Positions 10,238 to 21,100 of a DNA stretch of 64,000 nt are shown here, one piece after another. Source of the DNA: a virus. The stretch is taken from IMG/VR virus record IMGVR_UViG_3300025828_000016, positions 1-64,000 of that record; one strand, 5' to 3'. Made by a program: the position numbers and the translations under genes. The notes beneath the pieces are model-generated. The model saw only the letters and a program-made list of their open reading frames with translations. It was not told the origin of the DNA and made no database searches. Within the stretch, counting starts at the first letter, position 1; each line of letters starts with the position of its first letter.

Positions 10238-13200
10238 TTATGTGTCATTAGGATCACCACAATTTAAACTATCATTAATCTTATCTTTTTCTTCGTCCTG
10301 TTTGCCAAGAAGTTTTTCTATATCGTCTATCGCGCCACTATCATCAAGCAATTTTGCAATAATTCCAAGAGGAGTAAGTGGTCCAGGGACAAACCACGGT
10401 GTTTTCCAAGTTGGATCGCTCATATTTGCCATCATTTTGATAAACATTTCTATTATAAGAGATAGTAAATCCATATTGACCGTTGGTATTTCTAATCCTA
10501 ATAAATCTATTGCATTGTTCTTTTTATAAAATTCCTTATCTTCCCCTCTTTTTGAAACATCAATAAGAGGCATTAATCCTGCTTTTATTATTGCTAGTGT
10601 TCTAGAAAAACCAGCATCCAAAGTTGGATATCTTTTTTGTATTACTTCAGTAACCAAAACCGATACAAAAGATAATATACTTTCATATTGTAAATTTTCT
10701 GTTAATCTTGCAAAAGATATTGATTCAGAAATATAAGCATATAAATCACTTGGAAATGGAGTCGGACTATCGTATGGTGCTTCGTGATTTTCTAAACCTT
10801 CGGTTATGTTACCTGGGTTAAATTTTCCACCCTCTAGCACGCCTCTGCGGAGGTCACTCATCTTGTCCCCGTAAGAATACAATTTTAAAACAGTAGTTGA
10901 ATTTAGCACTTCGATTATGGATTTAGAAACCGCATTATCAGAAGATACATCATCTGGATTATATTTATGTATAAAATAAACCAATGGTAATTTAAAAAAC
11001 ATTTTTCCTGGTGTTTTTGAACCCACTGGTGTCTCTTCTTTTAAGAAGTATTTTTTATCAAAAACTGCCTCTGCAAATCCTTCTTTGAAAGAAATTGCTT
11101 GATCTGAATTGGGATCTAAGTTTGAAATACCCGCTGCAAGCATAATTCGCTCATAGATTAATTCGGTCGGTGCGCCTTCTTCTATTGGAATCAATAAATT
11201 AAGAGTGGTATATCCATTAAACTTTTTATAAAATAAGTTTTTTTGTAAAATTTGATTCAATCTTATTTTTTGTTCAGTGGTGGCTTTATTTTTTGCTTGC
11301 TTGATAAAACCGTTTAGTTCCATTCTATACTCATCCATGCTATCTTTTCCATATATAGCATTAAAATCACCAACAGAAATTCTTCCTTGGGTATTTGCTA
11401 CGATATCGTCTACCACAATTTTTCCAGTCATAAGTTGATTTTTAGTAAATTTACTATAACCACCAATTAAATATTTGAATAATCCTTCTTGAGATGAATT
11501 ACCATGTGTATACGCATTGCCACCTGCTGCTGCTCTCGATGCAAATTCAAATGCAGGTTGAGAGTATTTTTGCATTTCAAGTGCTGCATCAAGTGCAGCG
11601 CCAGCGGCGATGTCGTCCCCGAGGTACGCAGTCGTTAGTGCTGCCCCCTGGAGTGTTGTGGCAGCAGTAACTGCTGCCGCTGCTTCTGCTTGAGTCGGCA
11701 ATAAACTATAAATTAAATTATAATCATCAATCATAGAGAATGGTTTAAGTTTTTTACCACCATCAAATCTTATATTTGAAAATTTATCTACATCCTCTTT
11801 ATATATTGGAGATACTTCAAAACCTTGCTCTAAAAAGAATCCACCATTCTTTAATCGATCAGTGCTTGTATAATATCCACTTGGCACAGTAAAGTAATAA
11901 TTTTCTCTATCTACTTTTACAACAGTTGGTGGGTCAACCACTTTCAATGCTTTATTTTTATTACCAGTATACTCATCTATTCTAAGAATGTTTGCCAACA
12001 GGGATTTTGTGACAAAATCGGTTTTAAAAATATAATTTGAATATTCAGTTTTCTTTACCTCATTATAAGTTTCGACTGCATTTGCTTCACCCTCGATAGC
12101 GGAAAGATCTTCAAGAAATTCACCATCGATTTCTCCCTCGAAAGCGTCTGTTAATTCATAACTGTCTTGAGCTAAAATTCTATCAGTAAATCCAATATTG
12201 TATATTCCTGCGTCATTAAGAATTGAATTCATGTGATCTTTTGCAAATGAAATAGTTGAAGTTATCAATTCATTAAAAATTTGATCTGAGGTGACACTAC
12301 TGATATTTTTAATATTATTATTTGCCGCGTATTCAATGCGTAAATATTTCATAAAATCAGTGTCATCTGGAAACCCCTGTCTAAGACTAATTGTCTTATT
12401 TTCACCTTGTGCACCAAAATACATTTGTTTTTTAATTTGAGATTTTAAATATTTCAAATAAAATGAATCAAGTGAATTATTTTGATTATTTCCCGCTAAT
12501 AAAGCATTAAAACCGTATGCACCAAATACAAATATACCCTTTAATATCTCATTTAATGTTAGAACTCTCAAATATAATTTTATAAAAGAAGAAATTTTCG
12601 CTATTTCAGGTGGAGATGGGGTAACGTCCATACCAAATAAACATTGAATGTTGTCTGACGTTTGTTCTACACTATTGAATATATCCTGTGTGTATAAAAG
12701 ACTTTTGGCACAAGCATTTTTTCTACTTAATTTTAAATTATTAAAATTACTTCTCTTGAACAATCCTTGTGTAGAAATAAATTCTGCATGTTCTTTTATT
12801 ATCTGTGATGTTATTTCTGTAAAAAATGAAATAGAATTAGAATCATTTACAAAGAATTGTTTTAATGCATAGTCATATTGTGTTTCACTAGAACCAGCAA
12901 ATAAATTATCTGTTATTTTTTTATAGTCTTGATTTGCTTTTAGTGGAGTAAAATATTCTACATTATTATTGTCGTTTCCAACTCTTAATCTCACTGTTCG
13001 TGGTGGAATTATATCTGTCCGCTCACTAATTTGATTTTGATATAAATTTTCAGAAAAATTAAATGATAATGAGATTTTATCATTTTTGATATAATTGGTT
13101 GTTAAAGAAATAACCTTGCCATCTTCCTGTCCGTCTGGTACTTCTATGTTGAATTTAGTTCCAAATCCTTCCAAATATTGTTTCGCGGATCTTGCAACAA

Positions 13201-16200
13201 CACCAGTTTGTTTTGACTGTTTCTCTAGTTTTTCCTGAATCTCTTCTATTTTTGGGATTGGAAAATCACCAACCCCTGGAGGCTTAAATGTTGCCAACAT
13301 TGCATCTACAGTATTGAGACTTGTACCAAATAAGGCGTCAAGTTTAGACCCAGGGTTTTTCAAAGCATCGATATTGGTTATATTATTCGTAAGAATTATT
13401 TTAAAGTTTAATATATCTGTTTCAAAAACATCTGTTATAACCCCATAAGAAGATTTTAACTGCTTATCTTGCATATATTTCGCGCTTGGGTGCATTGAAC
13501 TTGCAAATATTGGTTTTTGTTCTTTTAATTCCGCTTCTGGACCACAAAAAACAGGTGGAAAATTATTGGACAAGTCAGTCAAATCTTTAATATTTTCTAA
13601 AAGATTTTCTATCGCCTTATCTTCTTTTCTCAATATTTCACTTACAATTGCACGATCTGCCTTAGTTAACAATTCGCCAACTAAAGCTTCATTCGAAATT
13701 GGTTCACATAATTGAGAAATTATTTTTTTTGTATTTTCAATTCCTTGTACCGCTAGAACACATTTTTCTTTATCTATAAAAGGAGATAAAAGTGCAAAAA
13801 CAGTTATCAAGTTGCCTTTTGAACCGATTGATTTTTTTAATTTTTCATATTTTGATAAACCCAATAAACCAGACCAAATCTTATCCATTATTGAATTATT
13901 GATTAATCCACTTGCATCCTCACTAAATAAAGAACAAGTTTCAGATACAGTTAAAACTTCTGACAATTCAGATATAAACTCACTAATTTCTTCTGGTGGT
14001 CTATCAACATAACTTCCAATATCATTTACGACATCTGGGTCGGTAATTGTGTCATTAAGAAAATTTGGAGTAAACGGAAAAACGGGTGTCACATCTTTTG
14101 GAAAATCCACATTTGGTGGTTTGGCACTTAAATTTGCAAAATCTGACTTGCTTGACCCTTCACATAATTTAGCAATCTCTTTCAAAATAGAAGATATCAT
14201 CTTAACAATATATTCTTTAACAAAATCCATTAATGTTTCTTTTAGTTGTTCTGACCAATCACCAGTTAAATTAACACCTTTATATTTTTCAAGTGCATCT
14301 TCAACTGATTTTCCAACTGATTCGAATGGATTTGATAATTTTGGCGCACCTTTAAGCAACTCTTCTGTTTTGTCAACAATCTCGTCTAATTCTTTTTGAT
14401 ATTCATTTATTCCAGAAGTTACTTGAGAAAGATAACTAGTTGCTTGATTAAATGCCTCTTCTGCTGTTTTTTGTGCATCATCAAGAACATTATTGAACTG
14501 CTGAGTGGCATCTTTTATTATTTTATTTGCTTCATTTAATGCACTATCAATAGCATCGTCTATAGCATCTTCAGCGAGATCTGTAGCTTTACCAATAAAA
14601 GAATTTATTTCGTTACTGCTCAGAAAATCAGTTAAATTCAATTCATTTAAGTCTAAACCAAATCCGTCTAGTCCACCTAAGTCTCCTAAATTTAAACCAC
14701 TAAATTTAGCAAAACTGCCCAAACTCATATTTGATAAATCGCCCAGAGAACCTAAACTTAGTCCTCCTAAACTTGATAAACTACCTAAATCAAAATCCCC
14801 TAAACCTAAAGAATCTAAATCAATTCCACCCAAACCCAAAGAAGACAAATCAGTGACTGCCACCGAAGACAGATCTACTCCTTTGATTTTTCCAAGACTT
14901 TTATTTATCGTTTCATTAATGCTTACTTTATATTTTCCTGCGTATTTTTCAATTAATTTATAACCTTTGTCTGCTAATTGCTCAACATCAGATTCTGATT
15001 TAACACGATCTTCTGTACCTTCAATAAAATTTTCTGCTGCTTCATATATTTGAATTACCATTTGACCGGCAGCAGGTAAAGAGGAAAATATAGCAATCGA
15101 AATCAAATCCTTATTTATATTATTTTTTGCAAACAAACTTAAAAATACATTTTTTAAAGTTTCTAGATTTTTTGAAGTGTCGCCAGGACTAGTACCACTA
15201 GAAAGAGAAACACCAGAAAGATTAATTTCTTTAGCAATTATTCTTTGCAAAACTATACTTTCTGGTAGTTTTGAACTACTGAGATATGACATTATTTTGC
15301 CGATCTCTTCTTTTCTAATATTTTTTATAATGATATCTCTAACTTTATCAATTGGATCGTCTAGATATTTTTTAACACAAGACATGGCAATTGAAACAAT
15401 TTCAGACAATGGGACTACATTTAGAACTTCATTGTATACATCGTTAGTCGTTTTGATCTGATCTGCATTTTTAATTATATTCAAAAATGCAGCATCCGTT
15501 GTCTGAATAAAAGAACCATCAACTAACGAAAAGATCTTTTCCTTTAAATCTTTCGGAATTATACTTTCATTTTCTACATCTTCTGTTTTTTTATAATTTA
15601 CCTCACCTTTATTATATACTTTTTTTCTTATACTTCTTTGTGGTGTGTTTTTTAATTGTGACTCTTTTGTATAATCCACCAAGTAAGATTTAACAAAAAT
15701 GTCAACTGACATATTCTCACCATGTTTACGATAATCCTTTGCTATAGAATCTATGTTATACAATATATTTCTAAAATTATTTGAACAAACCTCATTAAAA
15801 TACGTTGCAGACGGGGTTTTCCAAGGAGCATCAGGATTCAATTGTGCTTTTTTTTCTGGTGTATTTGTGACAAATGATTCTGCAGAATTTTGTGCTTCAA
15901 GTTTACTTGATAAATTAGTTGGTTTGTATCTCTTAACTGAGGCACCTCTTTCATTAAGATAATAAATTCCAGTGTTTTTACCGGTACTTGGATTAAAAGT
16001 TGTGAAAGAATAATCAATGTATCCATTTTTAGCAACAAAATCATTTTGTAATTCATATCCAAGACAATTTTTTGCTAGAAAATAATAATAATCTCTAACT
16101 TCAGTTATGTGACTGTCTAAGTCAACTATATATTTGTCTTTTGGCTCTAGTTTTTTATTTTTTTCTGATATTATCTTCAGCAACTTCATTGTTGACTGAA

Positions 16201-17134
16201 AATGATCAAGATAATCGTCCCCATTTTCAAGTTTTGGATATTTTTTAGAACCAACGTGATCATATAAATTAAAAGATTTTATTTTAAATCTAGAGTTTGA
16301 AGAATTTAATCCAACTGTCGAAGCAGAACCTTGAATCAATCCTTTGAGAAGTTTTTCTGTTTCAACATCTACCGCAACAATTGTTTGAAAGTAAACCAAA
16401 GAACCGGATTCTTTTTTACCTGTAGGTATTGCAAAATCAGTAATTGATATATTAGCAAATAAAGATTCTTTTATTTTTCTAAGGTTAGTATCTTTTCCAC
16501 CTCTTAAAATTTGACCACCAACATTATTTGGTAATGATTTACAGTATTCCAATAAAGCATGTTGCTTTATACTTGAAACAAAGGCAGTATTTTTAAACAA
16601 TTCAAAAGATAATTTACCATCAAGAACATTCGCTTTCTCCATAAACAGACGTTGTGGACCTTTCACAACTACGTGGTGATATTCTTTTATGGCATGAGGT
16701 AGCGTAGGGGCATATGTAAATTTTTTTAAATATGGTTTTTTTACTAGTAAATTAAATTGTGTCCCCGGTGGTGGACTAACGATAAAACTCGCATTTATAA
16801 AAGTATTGTCAAGAAGTTCGGTAATGTCAGGTGGTGTATTTTTTGGTATTTTAGAAGTATCTGATACTACAGAATTTAGTGCATTGGAAAACTTAGAAAT
16901 ATTGCCTATTGGAACATCTGTTGGTTTTATTTCTGCTTCTTTAAAAGTTGTAACAAGTAAACGCTTATAAGAATCAGAAATTTCTGGTGTCAAACCAGAG
17001 GATATTTTATTGTAAATTCCAGAACTTATTATTTCTGATATTTCTTTTAATGTTGTTATCTGCTGGATCTGCGTATTCGTTTCCCAATTAACTGTAAAAG
17101 GATTCACAGATGGTTTTGCTTCTATCATACTCAT
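10238..17134 (-). CDS. 2298-residue baseplate-region structural protein
   Basis: I recognise no named family. The product is very long, Ser/Asn/Lys-rich and lacks a signal peptide. Residues about 748-835 are a low-complexity solenoid built from short Gly-Leu-Ser-Asp units (LGSLGDL, LDSLGLGDF). It is followed by a helical, coiled-coil-like Ala/Glu/Asp region at about 840-930. A second Ala-rich helical patch lies at about 1811-1858. The gene is embedded between a spike-region protein and gp25, so a central baseplate or hub/tape-like role is likely. It is far longer than any T4 baseplate protein, so it may combine several functions. The start could be either of two ATG codons (17134 or 17128); both are close to the upstream stop. 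Confidence 0.72.
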   Translation of the reverse strand: MSMIEAKPSVNPFTVNWETNTQIQQITTLKEISEIISSGIYNKISSGLTPEISDSYKRLLVTTFKEAEIKPTDVPIGNISKFSNALNSVVSDTSKIPKNTPPDITELLDNTFINASFIVSPPPGTQFNLLVKKPYLKKFTYAPTLPHAIKEYHHVVVKGPQRLFMEKANVLDGKLSFELFKNTAFVSSIKQHALLEYCKSLPNNVGGQILRGGKDTNLRKIKESLFANISITDFAIPTGKKESGSLVYFQTIVAVDVETEKLLKGLIQGSASTVGLNSSNSRFKIKSFNLYDHVGSKKYPKLENGDDYLDHFQSTMKLLKIISEKNKKLEPKDKYIVDLDSHITEVRDYYYFLAKNCLGYELQNDFVAKNGYIDYSFTTFNPSTGKNTGIYYLNERGASVKRYKPTNLSSKLEAQNSAESFVTNTPEKKAQLNPDAPWKTPSATYFNEVCSNNFRNILYNIDSIAKDYRKHGENMSVDIFVKSYLVDYTKESQLKNTPQRSIRKKVYNKGEVNYKKTEDVENESIIPKDLKEKIFSLVDGSFIQTTDAAFLNIIKNADQIKTTNDVYNEVLNVVPLSEIVSIAMSCVKKYLDDPIDKVRDIIIKNIRKEEIGKIMSYLSSSKLPESIVLQRIIAKEINLSGVSLSSGTSPGDTSKNLETLKNVFLSLFAKNNINKDLISIAIFSSLPAAGQMVIQIYEAAENFIEGTEDRVKSESDVEQLADKGYKLIEKYAGKYKVSINETINKSLGKIKGVDLSSVAVTDLSSLGLGGIDLDSLGLGDFDLGSLSSLGGLSLGSLGDLSNMSLGSFAKFSGLNLGDLGGLDGFGLDLNELNLTDFLSSNEINSFIGKATDLAEDAIDDAIDSALNEANKIIKDATQQFNNVLDDAQKTAEEAFNQATSYLSQVTSGINEYQKELDEIVDKTEELLKGAPKLSNPFESVGKSVEDALEKYKGVNLTGDWSEQLKETLMDFVKEYIVKMISSILKEIAKLCEGSSKSDFANLSAKPPNVDFPKDVTPVFPFTPNFLNDTITDPDVVNDIGSYVDRPPEEISEFISELSEVLTVSETCSLFSEDASGLINNSIMDKIWSGLLGLSKYEKLKKSIGSKGNLITVFALLSPFIDKEKCVLAVQGIENTKKIISQLCEPISNEALVGELLTKADRAIVSEILRKEDKAIENLLENIKDLTDLSNNFPPVFCGPEAELKEQKPIFASSMHPSAKYMQDKQLKSSYGVITDVFETDILNFKIILTNNITNIDALKNPGSKLDALFGTSLNTVDAMLATFKPPGVGDFPIPKIEEIQEKLEKQSKQTGVVARSAKQYLEGFGTKFNIEVPDGQEDGKVISLTTNYIKNDKISLSFNFSENLYQNQISERTDIIPPRTVRLRVGNDNNNVEYFTPLKANQDYKKITDNLFAGSSETQYDYALKQFFVNDSNSISFFTEITSQIIKEHAEFISTQGLFKRSNFNNLKLSRKNACAKSLLYTQDIFNSVEQTSDNIQCLFGMDVTPSPPEIAKISSFIKLYLRVLTLNEILKGIFVFGAYGFNALLAGNNQNNSLDSFYLKYLKSQIKKQMYFGAQGENKTISLRQGFPDDTDFMKYLRIEYAANNNIKNISSVTSDQIFNELITSTISFAKDHMNSILNDAGIYNIGFTDRILAQDSYELTDAFEGEIDGEFLEDLSAIEGEANAVETYNEVKKTEYSNYIFKTDFVTKSLLANILRIDEYTGNKNKALKVVDPPTVVKVDRENYYFTVPSGYYTSTDRLKNGGFFLEQGFEVSPIYKEDVDKFSNIRFDGGKKLKPFSMIDDYNLIYSLLPTQAEAAAAVTAATTLQGAALTTAYLGDDIAAGAALDAALEMQKYSQPAFEFASRAAAGGNAYTHGNSSQEGLFKYLIGGYSKFTKNQLMTGKIVVDDIVANTQGRISVGDFNAIYGKDSMDEYRMELNGFIKQAKNKATTEQKIRLNQILQKNLFYKKFNGYTTLNLLIPIEEGAPTELIYERIMLAAGISNLDPNSDQAISFKEGFAEAVFDKKYFLKEETPVGSKTPGKMFFKLPLVYFIHKYNPDDVSSDNAVSKSIIEVLNSTTVLKLYSYGDKMSDLRRGVLEGGKFNPGNITEGLENHEAPYDSPTPFPSDLYAYISESISFARLTENLQYESILSFVSVLVTEVIQKRYPTLDAGFSRTLAIIKAGLMPLIDVSKRGEDKEFYKKNNAIDLLGLEIPTVNMDLLSLIIEMFIKMMANMSDPTWKTPWFVPGPLTPLGIIAKLLDDSGAIDDIEKLLGKQDEEKDKINDSLNCGDPNDT

Positions 17135-17155
17135 ATTTTTGTCTACTCCAAAAAA

Positions 17156-18130
17156 TTAATTAGAAAAAATACTCTTGCTACCCGCTTGGTTTGTGCCAAA
17201 TATTTCAGTTGAATTTACTTGTGTTATTGTAGATTTAAGTTTATTCATTACATTATCTTGCTTAGAAATCATTTCTTGTGCTGAACATTTCATTCCCGCT
17301 GCCATTAATGAAAAACTGGGTAAAGTTTGACCAGCATTTATTGCAAGAGGATTGAATGCGCCAAGTAATCCAACCAATTGACTAAAAGAATCTGGATGTT
17401 GATGATTCATAACCTGTTGATTAAACTCAAATTGTGAAGTCATAAAAAAATCTAAAGTAGAATTTAACTCATCTAATCTTTTATAAATCTTCTCTATCGA
17501 TTTGTTGTTTGCACTAGCCTTAGTTGATGGTTGCATACCACTATCTCTATTTCCTGCTATCAATTCTATTCTTGGAACTGATCTAACTCCACCGCCTAAA
17601 GAATTTTGATCATCAACTCTGCTTATTAATTTTATGCCCTCTCTACCAACTATTCGAATAACATCTGCCTTAGCAACAATTGCGGACCTAGCAGTTGAAG
17701 AACCGCCTTTTCCAGAAGTTAAATTAAAGTTAACATCTGCATCTGTTTTTTGTTCTATATAAATCATTGCCGCATCTCTATATAAATTAGGATCAGCATA
17801 AAACAGTTTTTGCTTTTCTCTCTGTGGAGATATTTCAGAAGAAAGGGGTCTTGCGGACATTGGTCCAGCAACTATGCTAATTGATCCAGCGCCAGTTTCT
17901 CCACCTCGTCCTGAGTTTCTTTCTCCTGGTCTATCATACCCTTGTTTTATATAAGTATTTCTTGGACCCTGAATTAAACTTTCTCCGGGTGTTTTATTAT
18001 ATCGTACCTTAACCTCATCTAGTTGTTCACCATTTATTCCTAAATTCAAATAACTATTTTTACTTGTATTGAGGATTGCTTTTGATTTATTAGATAAGTT
18101 TTTGGTATCAAATGCTTTTTTAAGACCCAT
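17156..18130 (-). CDS. Baseplate/spike-region structural protein
   Basis: 324 residues. The middle reads as repeated beta strands typical of spike or OB/beta-helix regions: GSISIVAGPMSARPLSS, AAMIYIEQKTDADVNF, then AKADVIRIVGREGIKLISR. I recall similar ADxxRIxGREGIKL segments in hypothetical structural proteins of large marine myoviruses, but no assigned function. The C-terminal half contains a predicted coiled coil (IEKIYKRLDELNSTLDFF) and a HQHPDS motif. It sits between the esterase/peptidase gene and the 2298-residue gene, as expected for the central spike area. A good ribosome binding site (AGGAG) lies 8-12 bases before the ATG. Confidence 0.68.
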   Translation of the reverse strand: MGLKKAFDTKNLSNKSKAILNTSKNSYLNLGINGEQLDEVKVRYNKTPGESLIQGPRNTYIKQGYDRPGERNSGRGGETGAGSISIVAGPMSARPLSSEISPQREKQKLFYADPNLYRDAAMIYIEQKTDADVNFNLTSGKGGSSTARSAIVAKADVIRIVGREGIKLISRVDDQNSLGGGVRSVPRIELIAGNRDSGMQPSTKASANNKSIEKIYKRLDELNSTLDFFMTSQFEFNQQVMNHQHPDSFSQLVGLLGAFNPLAINAGQTLPSFSLMAAGMKCSAQEMISKQDNVMNKLKSTITQVNSTEIFGTNQAGSKSIFSN

Positions 18131-18148
18131 GTGTTCTCCTATTATTTA

Positions 18149-21100
18149 TTACCACCAACTACCGTAAAGTTCCAAACCCCTTTTATCTTTATTAACCGCA
18201 CTTGGTTTTGCTTTTTTAAATTTATTCTTTTGCCAGTTCGCCTCAAAGGTTGCATAGTCATCTGCTTTGTCTCTGCCTATTTGCAGATATTTTTCTTCTT
18301 TTGCAATTCGATTTACTACATCATAAGAGGTTGTATGTTTATTATTTGTTGCTAAATGTTCAAAATGCCACCATTCTGCACCAGGGAAACCCTTTAATGG
18401 CAATCCTTGAGAAATAGATCCTTCAGATAATCCATATTCCGCTGCTTTTGCTTTTGGAAAATCAAAAAACGGTGCCGACTTACCTTTATTATCTTTTGCT
18501 CCGATAGGTGTAAAACCATGCTTAAACATTATTGCTGTCAAATCTACAAAAGGTCCAGTTGTTGGTCTGAAAAATAATTTGCCTTTTTTATCTTCAGGAT
18601 TTTTTCTTATATATGCAGCATTGATTGTTATGTGCGGAACTTGATTTCCCGGCATCGAATCCCCGACATACCACTCATCTTTTTTTGATGAGATGACCTT
18701 TTTATTTGCTATAAGGTTATCTATTCCAGAAAATCCTATACTTCTTGCATATATTCTCCAATATAATCTATTTTTATAAACAAAATCAGGTGTACAAACA
18801 TATACATCCTGATCTGGATCAGTTAATGACGCAGCTGGAGCAAGATCTATCGCTAATCCCAACCAGTGATTGCCTGGAGGGGAATCTTTATTCGCTTTTA
18901 GTGGTCTTCTAGTGCTATCAAAATAGAATACACAACCTAAAGATCTCAATTCTCTGCCAACAGCATTTGCATATCTAGCAACGTCCTTTCTCATGTATTC
19001 TTGACTAACATTAACAACACTATTAAGGGGTGTATTCGGTCCTATTTTATTATTAGGATTGATTACGGGAGTGCTATATGCAGGAAAATGACTTCCTTCG
19101 CCGCCTTCAGGAAAATACATTTTATTATTACGTTCATTAAATATTTCTTTCGTAATCCCGTTTGCTTTATTCCATTTCCTCGAACCGTACTCACTGGTGT
19201 TGTGTGCAGCGAAAGAGGCAGGACCATATCCTGTTCCTCCGACCGACCCTGCTGAACCTACCGCTACAATTTCTCTTATGACTATATCAGACCCTATGTA
19301 ATCACTTGATGTTAATGGTATAATACCGCCAATCGCTGAAGCATATGCTCCTGGTTCTCCTGGTGTACTGCCGAGCGGAACAGGAGAACCAGGAGGACCA
19401 CTGACACCTGGAGCACCATATGAACCGCATGGACCAGGAGCAGCAGCGGGTGCAGGTTGTGCAACATTTGGAGTTGCATTTGCAACTTCTTGTGCTGACG
19501 GTTCCGCAGGAGTCGCTGATGGTTGCGGAGCGCCAACTGATGCTGCGCCTCCTGGGGTTGTTCCTGTACCAGTACCTTCTAATTGCTCTTTTAATTTAGT
19601 TAGAAATGGTTTAAAAACTTGTCCGATTTGAAGATAAGCTTGGTCTCCTTCTTCTTTGCCTTCTAATGGAGTTCCACCAAAAAATTCCTTTCCTTGTGGA
19701 TCAACCGTATAATAATCACTGATAAGAGAATCATAATGCTTCTTAACTGTTAAATATTTCATAAGCGGCGCAATTTCAGCAGGTACATCTTCAGGACCAC
19801 TATAAAATGCGGCAGCTGCCTTATAAATTAAGATTGGATTTTGTCTAACATAATTCTCAGGCAAAGCACCCGTTGGCGAAGGATCATTCAATAATTTAAA
19901 TAATTCCTCATCACGATTTGTATTTTCTGGCGCTGGCGCAGGTGTGGGTTCAGGTGTGGGTTCAGGTGCCGCTCCACCAGCAGGGGGCGTAGGTGCTGGT
20001 GTCCCTCCCGCTGGTGGAGTTGTACCAGTGCCTGTAGGCGTTGTACCGTCTGCTGGTGCTGGAGTTGTACCATCACCTGGAGGTTTTGTATCGCCAGTTG
20101 GTGCTGGTTCGGGTGCATTTGCCTCTGCAACATCTTTACCTTTAGAAAAGTTTACGAAACTTAGTCCTTCTCCAGTGAATAATATTTGTGTATTACCTGC
20201 GGTTCCTGGTACTTCTTGTTTTATTCTAACTATTGCTTTTTGTGGTGGAGGAGATGCTTGTGGGGTTGCAGTTGCGCCTCCAACAATATCAGCAGTTTGC
20301 CATCCACACTCTGTGTGACTTGCATCTAAAATATATATTGGTATACCATCTGGATAAAGAAAAGAGTGTCTTTCTTCATTTCCTTTTTTTGGATACTCTG
20401 GTGCCTTTGCCCAAGAGAACTCTAATGGTTTTGATAACGCCGAATTTGGTTTGCCCTTGGTTTGTACCACCCAACTAACCATTCTCTTCCAAACTTCTCT
20501 ACCAGCAGTTCCAAAAGTATCGTTTTGCACTTCTCTTGCAAAATTAATGTGGTCTTTATTTCCATAATCTGCGTCTAAATATCTAAAAACTTTAAATTTT
20601 TCAAATGCGCCTGACGGGTTTAGTCCGTGCGCGTGCGCTCTCAACCAAGATGACCCAAATTGTGATAGTGGACTGCCGCCGCCTGACCAACCATAGGCAC
20701 GAATAGATCTTATATTTGGATAGTCATCAAAACCAGTTACTGCAGCAGTCGGGTTAACCTTGCTTCGAAGTTGATTCATTATGTCTGATATAATATTTGA
20801 TTCTATATAGGGATTTTTTACACTACCTTCATTTCCTGGTGCGCCGCTCATCCTTGGAGCAATAAAAATAATATTTTCATTTGCTGGAAGTCCTGGTCCT
20901 TTATCAATAACTGCCTTTGCTCTATCTCCTAATCCACCATTTCCATGCAACCATAGCATTATATCCACTGGGGCACCAAAATCATGATTTTTTGGTTGGA
21001 ATACCTGTACTTTACCACCAGGGTATTTATTGTGTTTGGATGTGAACATGTGTTCGTCACAATCTGCGGTCCTAATAACACCTGTGTTACCTGAAGGGGT

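Noticed and set aside
14505-14963. 152-residue plus-strand frame rich in Lys, Pro and Ser
   Set aside because: It is the antisense of the Gly-Leu-Ser solenoid of the 2298-residue gene; the regular codons of that block leave the complement open.
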